A stretch of DNA of 64,000 nucleotides from Henricia sp. BOLD:AAB3569 (Eukaryota; Echinodermata; Asteroidea; Spinulosida; Echinasteridae): positions 930,001 through 994,000 of the forward strand of contig JBBELK010000376.1 of NCBI GenBank assembly GCA_037783545.1, in the 5' to 3' direction. A program made the translations under genes and the position numbers. The notes beneath the pieces are model-generated. The model was not told the origin of the DNA, did not search any database, and was given only the letters and a program-made list of their open reading frames with translations. Below are positions 36,191-46,898 of the stretch, one piece after another (the stretch's first letter is position 1; each line of letters starts with the position of its first letter).

Positions 36191-36394
36191 TTGAAAAGTA
36201 TAAATACTGGTGCTCAGAAGGCACTTTGCTATGCTAATTTTCTTGGTTCCGTTGTTCACTTTGGTCAGACCGCTATAAAGTTGTATTGCCCACCTCCAAA
36301 CAATCTTGGGGAGCTCTCAAACTAGAATTGCATAGATTTTTGGGGACCTACCTTGATTTTCGCGTGTAGCTACTGTGCACACGTATATTGTGCA

Positions 36395-36620
36395 AACTTG
36401 GGGAGCAGCGGGGAGCGGCTTCTCCCCGCAGCTTCTCACTACAATTTGTTTCCACTGGGGAGCACATTGTTTCCACCGGAAGACAGAGCTGTCTCCGATA
36501 TGAGCTCGCTGTTTTCGTTGGGGAGCAATTGGTTTCTGTGGAAAGCAGGTTGGTTTCCTGTGGGGAGCAATTTGTTTCCACTGGGGAGCAATAGAAACTG
36601 CATGTATGCAGTATTTGGGG
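36395..36620 (+). repeat. Degenerate GGGGAGCAA/GTTTCCACT repeat within the LTR
   Basis: GTTTCCACTGGGGAGCA-like units occur about six times at irregular spacing. Confidence 0.6.
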
Positions 36621-37385
36621 AGCAGATTTCCAAAGTATGCAGTAAGTGTTTATTCAAGGAATAACTATGACCCTCAGTGCTTAAAACGGATAATCAAGGA
36701 GAGCTCTTCGATACTCAGTGGCTGGTGAGAAGCCAAGTGAGTGATATTTTGCGACGTAGTCGTATTTTTTAGTCGGTACGCGAATTGGTCACTCGGTATA
36801 AGCCTACGCGAAATAATTCGGTACGCGAGTTGTTGCACTGAGATTTCATAGTTATCCCGTGTATTTCCTCCTCCCCAAAGAAAAGTAAGTGTTTGAGACA
36901 GACAAGGAGTTCTTGTCAGGACTTGGCAATTAAGAATTATCCCCAGTATTTTGAGTAATATTAGAGTTTCCCCAAGTCTAGCTAAGGTAACCGTATGAGT
37001 GTATATTATAAGTGTAAAGTTCCTGGAATAAAACACTGTTGAAGTTGAATTGCAATTTACGGTGTGGAACTAGGTGTCACTTTAGGACAGGCTCTCCCCA
37101 GGCCCCGTGCGCCCCTCCCTATAGGTTCTCCCTCCCCCGACCCCCAGGTCACCACCCCCCCCCCTTCCGTCCGCGACCACCGACAGCCTTTTATCCGGTC
37201 ATATATTTTGACCACGGACCCGAGCCGACCATCGACGAAAACTCAGTAAACCGGAGAGGCGGGACTCCATAGGTTTAGGCCTGAAATTAATCCGCCTGAT
37301 GGCAGCGCTGTCCGAGAGCGATCTAAGAGAGAGCGATCTAAGAGAGATCGACCTCGACCGATTGTATTTTCCGTAACCGCCACAC

Positions 37386-37403
37386 TGGTGGCAGCGGTGG
37401 GAT
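37386..37403 (+). promoter_or_regulatory. Retrotransposon primer-binding site, tRNA-Leu
   Basis: TGGTGGCAGCGGTGGGAT is complementary over 18 nt to the 3' end of animal tRNA-Leu (...ATCCCACCGCTGCCACCA), as known for the AAG/TAG isoacceptors. It lies one base after the LTR end. Confidence 0.85.
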
Positions 37404-39191
37404 AAACGATAAAAAGAGTGGTCGGTTGGATAAACGATACAAAGAGTGGTCGGTGGGATAAATGATAAAAAGAGTGGTCGGTGCGGATAAAAGATAAAAA
37501 GAGAGATATCGGTGGGATAACAAGATAAAAGGACCAAAACAAAGGACGAGATAGAAACAAATTATTAGTGGCACAGAAAAAAAGAAGTGATAAAAACACA
37601 GAGCCGTGAAAAGTTAAAAAGTGTCACGAAAGAGAAACATGTGCCGTATAAGAATACAGAGAGAACTTGCAGAACTTCTTGCAGAGTCTTAATATTTTAA
37701 TATGGAGAGGCACAGAGAAGATTGCTCGGCGGTGAGCAATACAACTCCGATAGCGAGTCGGACCGAAGTGAGCCAAGCCAAAACGAGCCAAGCAGCTAAA
37801 GAAAAAGAAAAATAAATCAGACGTCCTAACGCTGGACTTGGTGAAGAAGGCAGAAGAATGCCTTTTCACGATAATTTCGAACAGGGTGATTTTATGAGGC
37901 ATGATGGAATTTACCAATCTCGAAATTACCGAGACGAATTTGACAGTAATGAAGTCAGGTTTAAATACCCTGAACTCGAAATAAGTAGACAGCGGAGTCT
38001 AAACTTAGAAAACAGGGACTCGCAAAGTGTAAGAGAGTATGAACAAAGAGAGCCTATCGGTAGAAACGAAAGGCTAAATATGCCTCCTGGTCAGAGAAAT
38101 AACTGTGCTAACGAGCAAACAAATTATTAACCACCAAGAGATCAGGTTTACTTGAGTAGGAGAGAAATAATCCCTGACAAATTTGATGGACGAATTGGTT
38201 GGAAAGATTACTTGAGGCATTTTGAGGTAATGCAAAGTTGTGAATAAATGGTCAGATAGAGAAGCTGCATCTCATCTGGCTACGCGTTTGCAAGGGCCAA
38301 CTTTGAAAGTTTTAGGAAGCATGCCAGTGGATGGGTACTTGTACTGATAATTGACGGCGAATTTAGCCCAAAGATTTGGACCGGGTAAACATCCCTAGAA
38401 ATATCTCCTTGAATTGAGAATGAAGAGAAGACGTCAAAATGAGACTTTTCAAGAACTAGGCCAAGAAATAAGAGACTTAACGGCAATAGCCTACCCAGAG
38501 TTACCCCGCGAAGTCAGGGAAAGATTAGCCAAAGGTAACTTTTTTGATGCAATTGACGATGTGGAAATTCGTGCAGGAATTTTCCGCACCAGGCCAGAAA
38601 CACTATAAGATGCGATTAGATCGGCTCTTGAGACAGAATATTTTCTCCTGGTTGAGCACAACAGGGAGAGAAGACCTGAAAAATATGCAAGAAGCATTAC
38701 CGACAATAATGCAAAAATTTAGGAAATGAGTGTAAAAGGTCTTGCTAAGGAGTTAGCTTAACTCAAAGTGTCCCTGGCAGAAATGAAGAGGGATATGAAG
38801 GGTGAGAAAATGCAAAAGGTGATATATGAAACTGATGCAAATCGTCCATTTCAGACAAATAAAATGGACAGAAGTAACTTAGAATGCTATGCATGTGGGC
38901 AAAAGGGACATTTTGCCAGATATTGTCCAAACAAAGACGTTGAAATAAAAATGCCGGTAAACGGCCAACGGCGAACTCGGAGGGTCGAGAGGTGGCCGGA
39001 CAATCAAAACAAAGGCCCAATGAATCCGAGAAGGAATTTTTCCAGTTAGAGTGCGACGTAACTGAAATAAATGAGAACTGTTCACGTTGAATTGCAAGCT
39101 GGAATTTATGTAGAAGGAATGATATGTGACACAAAAGCGCAACTTTTTGTAGATACTGGGTAAAGTCACACTGCTATTTCCAAGGTAAAGA

Positions 39192-39674
39192 TAAAGCGGC
39201 CATTTCACCAAGGATTGTTTTTTTTCCCAATCGGCCCGATCTAGACCAGATTGTCCCCCATGAATCAATGTTTTGGATCGGCCCGATTGTCGTCATGAAT
39301 CGCCTCCAATCGTCCCCTTTTTTGACCCGATTGAGTCCCGACCATTGGACCATGGCGGGGGGGAGGGGGGGGACGAATCGGGGACGTTCCTCGCGCGATC
39401 GACACGTTTCCGGAGCGCAAGACGACCACGGGCCGACGGTTTTTGATCGGCTACTGTTTTTCAACATGTTTAAAAACAGTAGCCGACCACTTTTTCGGTA
39501 CCCGACCCTCGGAGGACTGAGGCGATCGCGCCAGATCTTCCCCCGAAGGTATAGGGTAGTGCTCGACAGCGCTCGCAGGTTCCCGACTATTTTCGCAAAA
39601 ATGCGGCCGATCGACCAAAAAAAGGATCGGGTACTATCGGGACCAAAACAATCCTTGGTGAAATTGCCGCTTTA
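39192..39674. mobile_element. 483-bp MITE inserted in the Gypsy fossil
   Basis: AAGCGGCCATTTCACCAAGG at the left and its near mirror at the right (CCTTGGTGAAATTGCCGCTT), with TA at both borders. The interior has a hairpin GGCTACTGTTTTT ... AAAAACAGTAGCC around 39447-39486. A 180-codon frame across it is not considered coding. Confidence 0.85.
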
Positions 39675-39810
39675 CAGACCGAGATTAACAACAATAGGTT
39701 TTGGCATCAAACAGGCAGATGGGAAACCTACAGGAGTTTCAGGAAGTGCCTGGGTGAATGTGCAAATAGGCACTTCAACGAGCCAATCTCTCGGGTCACC
39801 AGAATTGTGA

Positions 39811-40184
39811 GCTCTAGCCCGCTAGATAGAAATCACGCTGCCGTCCAAGGTGCAGGATCAGGAGCTCTTTCGTGGCCCACACGGCCGGAGCTGTGTATAG
39901 TTTTGTTTCTGACGGATGTGTCCAAACGGAGCGTGTTTGTTACATACATCATAAAACATGGTTTCCCATAATACCAGGCATGATTGATGTTAATGGTATG
40001 TTCAATTAAGTTCCAAGACATTTAAAACAAATCACGTAAAAAAACTCCGTTTCATGTGACAGGGCCTTTAGGCAAATAGGCCTATGCACAATAACGACAA
40101 CAGGCTTACTCTGATTAAACGTTAATTCCAAACAGCAGGATTCCATAAGGTATACGTACTTGAACGTCGTGCGTTGCTAAAAAA
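39811..40184. other. Unassigned
   Basis: No gene or repeat boundary recognised. Confidence 0.4.
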
Positions 40185-40500
40185 AATATGATTCGCTCTT
40201 AACTTCGCAGCTTTTTGCTTTGGATATCTTATTTTCTGTCGAAGATTTCACTGAACAGCCTGGACGACCAGAATGTGGTTCCGATAAATCACGTGACCTC
40301 GCGTTTTTTGAAAAATGCTCAAAAACGGCCAAATTTTGTGGTTTGTTTTTAGGTGCTCTTCAGTCTATTTCGGAAAGTCTTTCAGAATCATGTATGGGTC
40401 TATTTCGATCCCAAAATAGCCCAACAAAGCCTGTATGTCTCTTTAGGCGTCCACTACGAAGCAGTTTCATTGCCCACTGGACAAAGTAATACGTCATATT
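40185..40500 (+). repeat. Dispersed repeat, copy 2 of the 33775 family
   Basis: Shares both edges with 33775-34215 but keeps its own centre (including TTTCGGAAAGTCTTTC). It therefore shows the state before the SINE-like replacement in copy 1. Confidence 0.65.
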
Positions 40501-40923
40501 AAACGCCCGATGTCTTTAATGAACAATCTGACAATGAAAATTCTTAAACACTATGGGGTAGTTTTGCAGGCGTTTAGCGCCATTTCAAACCAAGCAGTAG
40601 ACGATGAAACTTAGTATGGACGGCCCGGCAGATACTGGAACTTGCCCAAGAAGAGGCCAACGAAATTTAAAATGATGATCGAAGATGTATGCCACGAGTA
40701 TTAATTAGAGACAGGAGTAATCCTTTAGAGGAGAACATCCAACACAGAAACGTCATCTTCTTCCGGCCGTAGGCCTATGTGCTGCTACAATCCTGGACAA
40801 AATAGTTGAGACAGTGTGTACCCCCCGCTCCACGGTTCAATGTTGACGCCGACTGCAGCTGCAGATTTCGGTGGCGCGCACCCGTACCCTAGCGACCCAA
40901 CATTGCGCGGGCCGGGGTCGCGG

Positions 40924-41512
40924 CATCCCGTGATCTCAGGGAATTTCCACTCTGTTAAGCGACGTTACAATACCCTGAGGAAATCCACGCAGATCTGCGA
41001 AGTAACACGGCTGTGGCAAACACACGCCCGAGGCATTTTGATGTGATTTAATCAATTTGGTCATGTTATGCCGAAAACAAACAATAATTTTGTACTTTCC
41101 AGAAATTGTATTGGGTTTTGTTCCTTATACGACTGGTCCCTTTCCTACCAAAATTCCCGGCGACGATCTTATTTACTCCGCAGCTTTTCAAATTAATAAC
41201 ATGGATGTATGCTGACGAATTTAATAGAACTGAGATCCCCAGTATGCTTTAAATAGCAGCCAATCGCCGACGCGGACAACGGCCAGCATTACCGAGTAGC
41301 CTACATGTAGCACACACTGCATGCACGGTACTTACAATCTGCGCGCGTTACATTTGAAAGCCTGCAATGCACTGCCAAGTTCTCTGATTGGTCCAGAGGA
41401 GGCGACAATATTTATGTCGCTTGTTCCCCAGCGAAATGGGGCTGGTGTCTCAACAAGGCCTCGGTTTACCCGATCGGGGAGTGCGTTAAAGGGGCACTGT
41501 TTTAAGAGGATG
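40924..41512. mobile_element. 589-bp element, CATCC...GGATG ends, 9-bp target duplication, copy 1
   Basis: Flanked by the perfect 9-bp duplication GGGTCGCGG (40915-40923 and 41513-41521). The ends CATCCCGTGATCTCAGGG and CATCCTCTTAAAACAGTG (reverse strand) are imperfect inverted repeats. It contains a TTTAAATAG TATA-like box beside a CCAAT motif. Copy 2 is at 43078-43661. No transposase. Confidence 0.9.
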
Positions 41513-41705
41513 GGGTCGCGGGGCCCGTTGCACGGGGTTTAGCTGGGGTGTCCCAAGCTATATTGTGTCCAAGGTTGTAGCTTGCGATGTGCGTTTCTTT
41601 GCATGTGGGTCATATGATTTCAGATAGTTGTGGGTTAGTTGTTTAGCATTCCTCAGCAAGTCTTTGGTCAAGCAGTGCATAGAGTTTCAGCTTCGATTTG
41701 CGCAA

Positions 41706-41766
41706 TTAAGGGCATAGACTCGACAGCAATGCGCGCGCGCCAAATTCGTGCCACGAAATACGCAGA
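41706..41766. mobile_element. Half copy of the TTAAAGGCACAG fold-back MITE
   Basis: One arm only, ending at the centre of symmetry (ATACGCAG). Confidence 0.75.
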
Positions 41767-42902
41767 AATACCTCCCCAAAATACTATCCATGGGGGGTGG
41801 GGGGAACCCAGAAAATGCGTAATCTCCAAGTTTGATGTAGAAGCAGAAAGGTTGGTGTAATCACTGCTTTGTTTACAACAAATTGGTAGTTTTTTGACGA
41901 TATTACGTATTGAGAACGCGAAATTTTAGAATGGTAATTAGAAAAATATGCTAAACGATATGGTATAAAAATATCAACACCCATGGGAAAAATCGGGGGT
42001 TCAAAAATGTGATCTGGTCACATTTCATGAGCTATTCCGAAACTCCGGATGCTGCAGGTGGGATTGTATAATGTTATGCAAATTTACAATCTTTGTATTT
42101 GCATTATTCTTGTATTTGTAACGGTAAGAAACCTTATTTTAAAATGCGTGTAAAGTACCATGGAGTGAATGTTATATGTACAAAATTGAACAAGAAATCT
42201 GGGGGTGGGGGTTAAGAGGGCACCACTAGCAATAGATATGTGAATGTTTCTCTTCCAACAAAACAACTCAAGTTTTCAAACAATTTCAAAAGTGTGACGT
42301 CATCATGTCGCCCGATCACCTAGCGTTTGTCTTGAGACAAACGTCTTACCTCAATTTGTTTTTACCTTTAATTTATTTTTCTTACTTATAAATTTGACCC
42401 AAATTTTTGCCCCATGGGTTGACAAGAAAAACACTTATTACTACAAAAGTTGATGACAATCAAACACCACATCAATTTATTTCTGTCAAAGATAATGATA
42501 CTTTCTGTAAAAAAAATGAACGACTGAAGTTTTTTCTTTTTAAATAGTGTAAAACATGTATGGGTTCAGTCTGTTTTCTGAAGCGCTTGCAGCCTTTATG
42601 TATAGTACTCAGACTGACATTTTTTGCCCCAAAAGAAAGCTATAAAACCGCTCTTAACCGTTTACAGTACACTGATATTATTTTAGGGGATTTTCCCTGA
42701 GAAATTGGGTAAAAGCAAAAACACTACTTCAGAAAAAAACATGACGATGAAGCCGTGCGATCATGATAACGGAAGTCTGCGGAATTTCCAACAAAATTAT
42801 GATCTACTTCCACGTGCAGTTGCAACATTCCTGACACTAACAGTATGGGAAAACCCCATTTATGACGTCTGGTTCTGGTCCAGTCGCGTCGTCGTCCAGC
42901 AT
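41767..42902. other. Unassigned AT-rich stretch
   Basis: No gene recognised. TGACGTCATCATG at about 42296 is CRE-like. Confidence 0.4.
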
Positions 42903-42950
42903 TAGACTGGTTCACGTCCACATATTCTACATAGGAGAATATAGGGACAG

Positions 42951-43019
42951 TAGGTTGGTTCCCGATCCTCTCGCTTATTGCGAAAATATAGGTGGAATAT
43001 GTGGACGGGAACCAGTCTA
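42951..43019. mobile_element. 69-bp mini copy of the TAGACTGG MITE
   Basis: Little more than the two ends in inverted orientation (TAGGTTGGTTCCCGATCC and GGACGGGAACCAGTCTA). Flanked by (A)TAGGGACAG on both sides, a 9-10 bp duplication of the host MITE. Confidence 0.8.
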
Positions 43020-43036
43020 ATAGGGACAGGTAAAGG

Positions 43037-43930
43037 TAGACTGGTTCCCGTCCACATATTCCACATAGGAGAATATACATCCTGAGATCTCAGGGAATTT
43101 CCACTCTGCTAAGCGACGATACAATACCCTAAGGAAATCCACGCAATTCTGTGAAGTAGGCCGGCTGTTTTGTTTGGACAACACACGCCCGAGTCATTTT
43201 GATGTAAGTTAATCAATTCGGTCATGTTATGCCGAAAAGAAACGATTGATACACTTTCCAGAAATTGTATTGGGTTCTGACTGTCCCATTCCTACCAAAA
43301 TATCCGGCGACGATCTTAATTGACTCCGCAGTTTTTAAATTAATAACAGGGATGCATGCTCACGAATGTAATGGAACGGATTCCCCATAGCTTTAAATAG
43401 CAGCCAATCGCCGACGCGGACAACGGCCAGCCTTACCGAGTAGGCCTACATGTATCACATGCATGCACGGTGTTTACAATCTGCGCGCGTGACATGTGAA
43501 TGCCTGCAATGCACTGCCAAGCGTCCTGATTGGTCCAGCAGAGGCGACAAGATTTCTGTCGCTTGTTCCCCAGCGAAATGGGGCCGGTCTCAACAGGGCC
43601 ACTGTTCGCAGGATTTGGCGAGTGCGTTAACTGGTTAAAGGGGCACTCTTGCAAGAGGATGGAGAATATAGGGACAGGTAAAGAGTGCTTCATCTTGATC
43701 TGTGATTGATCGTATTTGCGCGTGCGCATTGTGTGTTTAATATTTAAAAATTGGCGAAGCCCTTTGCTTTAGGCAATGTACTTTATTTACATTTGGATAT
43801 GTTCGACACGCATGGCCGGGTTACAAATGTCAATGCAAAAAGAATTCTGCCCGGTCACGTGGTCTGTCATGGCTGCCCTTTACCGATCCCTATATTTTCG
43901 CAATAAGCAATAAGATTGGAAACCAATCTA
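43037..43930. mobile_element. TAGACTGG MITE, younger copy, itself interrupted
   Basis: The ends TAGACTGGTTCCCGTCC and GGAAACCAATCTA are flanked by the perfect 9-bp duplication AGGTAAAGG (43028-43036 and 43931-43939), which is part of the older MITE. Contains copy 2 of the CATCC element. Confidence 0.9.
43078..43661. mobile_element. CATCC...GGATG element, copy 2
   Basis: 584 bp, inserted in the younger TAGACTGG MITE. Flanked by the perfect 9-bp duplication GAGAATATA (43069-43077 and 43662-43670). Collinear with 40924-41512 over its length. Confidence 0.9.
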
Positions 43931-44074
43931 AGGTAAAGGCGCTTCATCTTGATCTGCAGTGATTGGTCGTCTTTGCGCGTGCGCATTGTGTGTTTTATAT
44001 TTTAAAATTGGCGAAGCCCTTTGCTTGAGGCAATGTACTTTATTTACATTTGGATTTGTTCGATACGCACGACA

Positions 44075-45144
44075 GGTGTCCCGCTCTCAGATGTTCCGCG
44101 TACTCAGATGTTCCGATGACCAAATATGGTAGCTTACGTCACGGAACGTCATGCGCACAGCGTATGTATTTATACCAGTTTAGGTGCAGTGCTGAGTTGA
44201 TCAGCAGAATTCGCGCCATGTACGTACTTTGATGCGCGCAGATGTAGTGACATTTTTGCAAGATGGCAGCCGCGGACATGGCGGAGCGTTCATGTGGTTT
44301 CGCCGTATTTAAAGAAAAAAAAGGAAACCTAATTGATTACTTAAAGGGCCTGTTACATGCTAAACAACTTTGTGCCTAAGCTTTGCTTCATAATGACGGA
44401 TTACTTGTTCAGCAAGACATACTATTGTTCGTTTGGATGTAAAATCAATAAAAGGTGGCCTTTTTCAACTTTGAAGATTTCATTGCAATAAATCACAGAC
44501 AGAGGGCGCTGTTTTGAGTGCATCACATAAGGAAGACATAAGAGAAAAGTTAAGAAAAAACATAAGACTTTAAGTTGGACTTGTGGCAAATTGCTGCAGT
44601 TTCTACCCCCAGTTTTGTCATGGCTTACAGCAGGCAACATGTAAAACAAACTCAAACAGCCATGGATTACAAAAGTTTCAGGAAAATTGAGAAAAAAGTG
44701 GAATCTTTTGTGCACAGTTGGATGTGATTTTCCTGTGTTTGCCTCTTGTGACATCGTGACCTTGGTCATGAATATGCATATTTTCATTAGCATAAAAACT
44801 AAAAACCTTTGTTTTAACCCCCAAAGCAAGCTCCAAATCGGATTTTTATGATTTTAACTGAGTAGAGTGTTTTAAAGCATATATTTCATTGATAAAAATC
44901 CTAAATAAGGGGCCCTTTAAGCAAGGGGTCTTACGCAGCAGGGCTTTCTGAGAGTCAGAAGAGAGAAACACATGTACGATGAGGCCAGTAAGCACGCGGA
45001 CACATTTACAAGGGGACAGTTTTACCTTTTACACCGGGACATCTGAGCACGCGGAACATCTGAGATCGTGCACGCAACGTGCTGAAATGTTCCGTGACGT
45101 CATCGGAACATCTGAGCACGCGGAACATCTGAGACCGTGACACC
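44075..45144. mobile_element. 1.07 kb element with repeated TCAGATGTTCCGCG in its arms
   Basis: Left GGTGTCCCGCTCTCAGATGT and right, in reverse, GGTGTCACGGTCTCAGATGT form arms of about 45 bp containing two to four copies of CTCAGATGTTCCG. It interrupts the right half of the oldest TAGACTGG MITE. A TTAA element is nested inside. Confidence 0.8.
44345..44916. mobile_element. 572-bp TTAA-flanked MITE (AGGGCCTG/AGGGGCCCT)
   Basis: TTAA at 44341-44344 and 44917-44920, with short inverted ends AGGGCC / GGCCCT. A 135-codon minus-strand frame inside has no known motif and is not called. Confidence 0.65.
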
Positions 45145-45298
45145 GGGTTACAAATGTCAATGGAAAATATACGCACTTACTAAAAAAATTATAATAATAA
45201 CCACGTGACCGGGCAAAATTCTGCCTGTCATGGCTGCCCTTTAGGCCCTACCGATCCCTATATTTTTGCAATAAGCGATAGGATCGGGAACCAATCTA

Positions 45299-46054
45299 TG
45301 ATTATATTCGATGGTGGCATGGGGACCAGACTAACTAAATTTGCGTATGACGCCCACGTATGACGTCGCGTTGTGATGACGCCACAACGCGACGAGGAAC
45401 TTTCCGGGCGTTCGAGATGCTTACACCGTCTAACACGGGGTTTACACCAGCGGAAGCCTCCAGAAGATGCAAAACAAACGACAAGGGGTTTCGCTTTGAA
45501 TTCTGGGAACACAGGTCAAAGGTTGTTGCCAGGCAGGGCTAGTATAAACACTGTTGAATCGCGAGGAAAAATTAACCCGGCGCCGCGCAAAATGAGTTGT
45601 CCAAAAGGTACCGTAACAAACTTTGTCAATGCTCACAGGCCACAGACATCTCTACCGATAAAGCAAAATGTACATGTATATATATACATGCATGCACAAC
45701 CCTATTTCATCCTACTTTGTGTCACAAATCTTTGTTTTTCTTCGTACTCGCGTCGCGGCGATTCCAAACTGTCCACCATATTTTACTACTCGCAACTTCC
45801 ATACGGTTACTAGGTGACGTCATTACACCGAGCCTTACACCAGAAACCCGCCCGCGAGCTCAGGTAGTGGTGGCTGCTGCCACGGGGGCAGACACGTGTA
45901 TCACGTGATGGCTAAAAGAACGCCCCGGTGTAAGTTGGTTGAATGGTTTATTAACCTCTGCGACCCCAGCATGGGGTATGAGAGCCAGCTTAATTTACAT
46001 GACAGTTTATAAAGGTAAAAGAAGACAAATTAAACAAATTTGTAACTAAAAACA
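45299..46054. other. Unassigned stretch containing one arm of a 23-bp inverted repeat
   Basis: The only structure seen is 45406-45428, mirrored at 46700-46722 next to the DnaJ gene. A 146-codon frame here has no recognisable features. Confidence 0.4.
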
Positions 46055-46195
46055 TTAAAGGCACAGGCTCGTCAGCAATGCGCGCGCCAAATTCGTGCCA
46101 CGAACTACGCAGCTCCGTGTAGCAAAGGCATGGAGCTGCGTATTTCGTGGAACGAATTTGGCGCGCGCGCATTGCTGACGAGACTGTGCCTTTAA
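46055..46195. mobile_element. Fold-back MITE (TTAAAGGCACAG family), copy 2
   Basis: Full palindrome with arms of about 60 bp and TTAA-type ends. About 25 bp of host sequence (AGACAAATTAAACAAATT) is repeated on both sides, at 46022 and 46213, which is longer than a simple target duplication. Confidence 0.85.
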
Positions 46196-46371
46196 ATATA
46201 AAAGTAAAAAAAGACAAATTAAACAAATTACCGCAATGGATGAGTTAGGTTTAAACAAAGGCTTTAGTGGAACTAAATACAAATCACCTCGTAAAATTAA
46301 AATGAAAATAAATGTAGACATTGTGTTTACAGGATGGGAAATTAGACAATAATTATGTTCAACGGTGTAAG

Positions 46372-46699
46372 TAGACTGGTTCCCGTCCACATATTCCACA
46401 TAGGAGAGTATAAGGACAGGTAGAGGGCGTTTCATCTTGATCTGTGATTGGTCGTCTTTGCGCGTGCGCATTGTGTGTTTTATATTTAAAAATTGGCCAA
46501 GCCCTTTGCTTTAGGCAATGTACTTTATTTACATTTAGATATGTTCGACACGCACGGCCAAGTTACAAATGTCAATGCAAAATATACACACTTACTAAAA
46601 AATAAATAATAATAACCACGTGACCACAGGCAGATTTCTGCCCGCCCTTTACCGATCCTTATATTTTCGCAATAAGCGATAGGATCGGGAACCAATCTA
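46372..46699. mobile_element. TAGACTGG MITE, intact reference copy
   Basis: 328 bp. Ends TAGACTGGTTCCCGTCC and, in reverse, TAGATTGGTTCCCGATCC. Perfect 9-bp duplication CGGTGTAAG (46363-46371 and 46700-46708). It ends about 100 bp before the DnaJ start codon. Confidence 0.9.
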
Positions 46700-46799
46700 C
46701 GGTGTAAGCATCTCGAACGCCCCCTCAGAGTGACTTTCGCAACAGCGCAATCGCAGTGTGGTTTCGGTTTTTCCGCTTGATTCCAGCGATTTCGACAAG

Positions 46800-46898
46800 A
46801 TGGCGTTCCACATGCGAGGAAGAGCTCCTGCTAACGACACAAAGCTCTACGATCTTTTAGGAGTATCAAAAAATGCTACCGAGACCGAAATTAAAAAG
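46800..46898 (+). CDS. DNAJA2: DNAJA2-like exon 1
   Basis: 33 codons from the ATG in AAGATGG (good start context) to donor GTAAGA. Confidence 0.9.

Larger units (their letters stand above)
36191..39810 (+). mobile_element. Ty3/Gypsy LTR retrotransposon fossil (5' LTR, primer site, gag, protease start)
   Basis: A TATA box (TATAAATA near 36198) and an AATAAA (about 37028) fit a 5' LTR ending CCACA at about 37384; the LTR start is not fixed. A primer-binding site follows at once. From about 37858 to 39050 lies gag-like sequence, with IIPDKFDGRIGWKDYLRHFE in the core and a CCHC knuckle (CYACGQKGHFARYC) near 38884-38925. The start of an aspartic protease (LFVDTG) is near 39143. A DNA MITE is inserted at 39192-39674. 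RT, integrase and 3' LTR are not seen. The element is broken, with several breaks. Confidence 0.8.
42903..45298. mobile_element. TAGACTGG MITE, oldest copy of a four-level nest
   Basis: Left end TAGACTGGTTCACGTCC at 42903 and right end GGATCGGGAACCAATCTA at 45298. The order between them follows the intact copy at 46372-46699 but is broken by a mini copy (42951-43019), a full younger copy (43037-43930) and a 1.07 kb element (44075-45144). The outermost 9-bp duplication is not recognisable. Confidence 0.75.

Noticed and set aside
39268-39810. 180-codon frame across the MITE in the Gypsy fossil
   Set aside because: Most of it is MITE interior with inverted-repeat structure and no protein motif.
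44422-44829. 135-codon minus-strand frame
   Set aside because: Lies within a TTAA-flanked MITE; hydrophobic by AT-rich composition only.
45373-45813. 146-codon frame
   Set aside because: Low-complexity end (VHVYIYMHAQ from TACATGTA repeats), no motif, no splice context.
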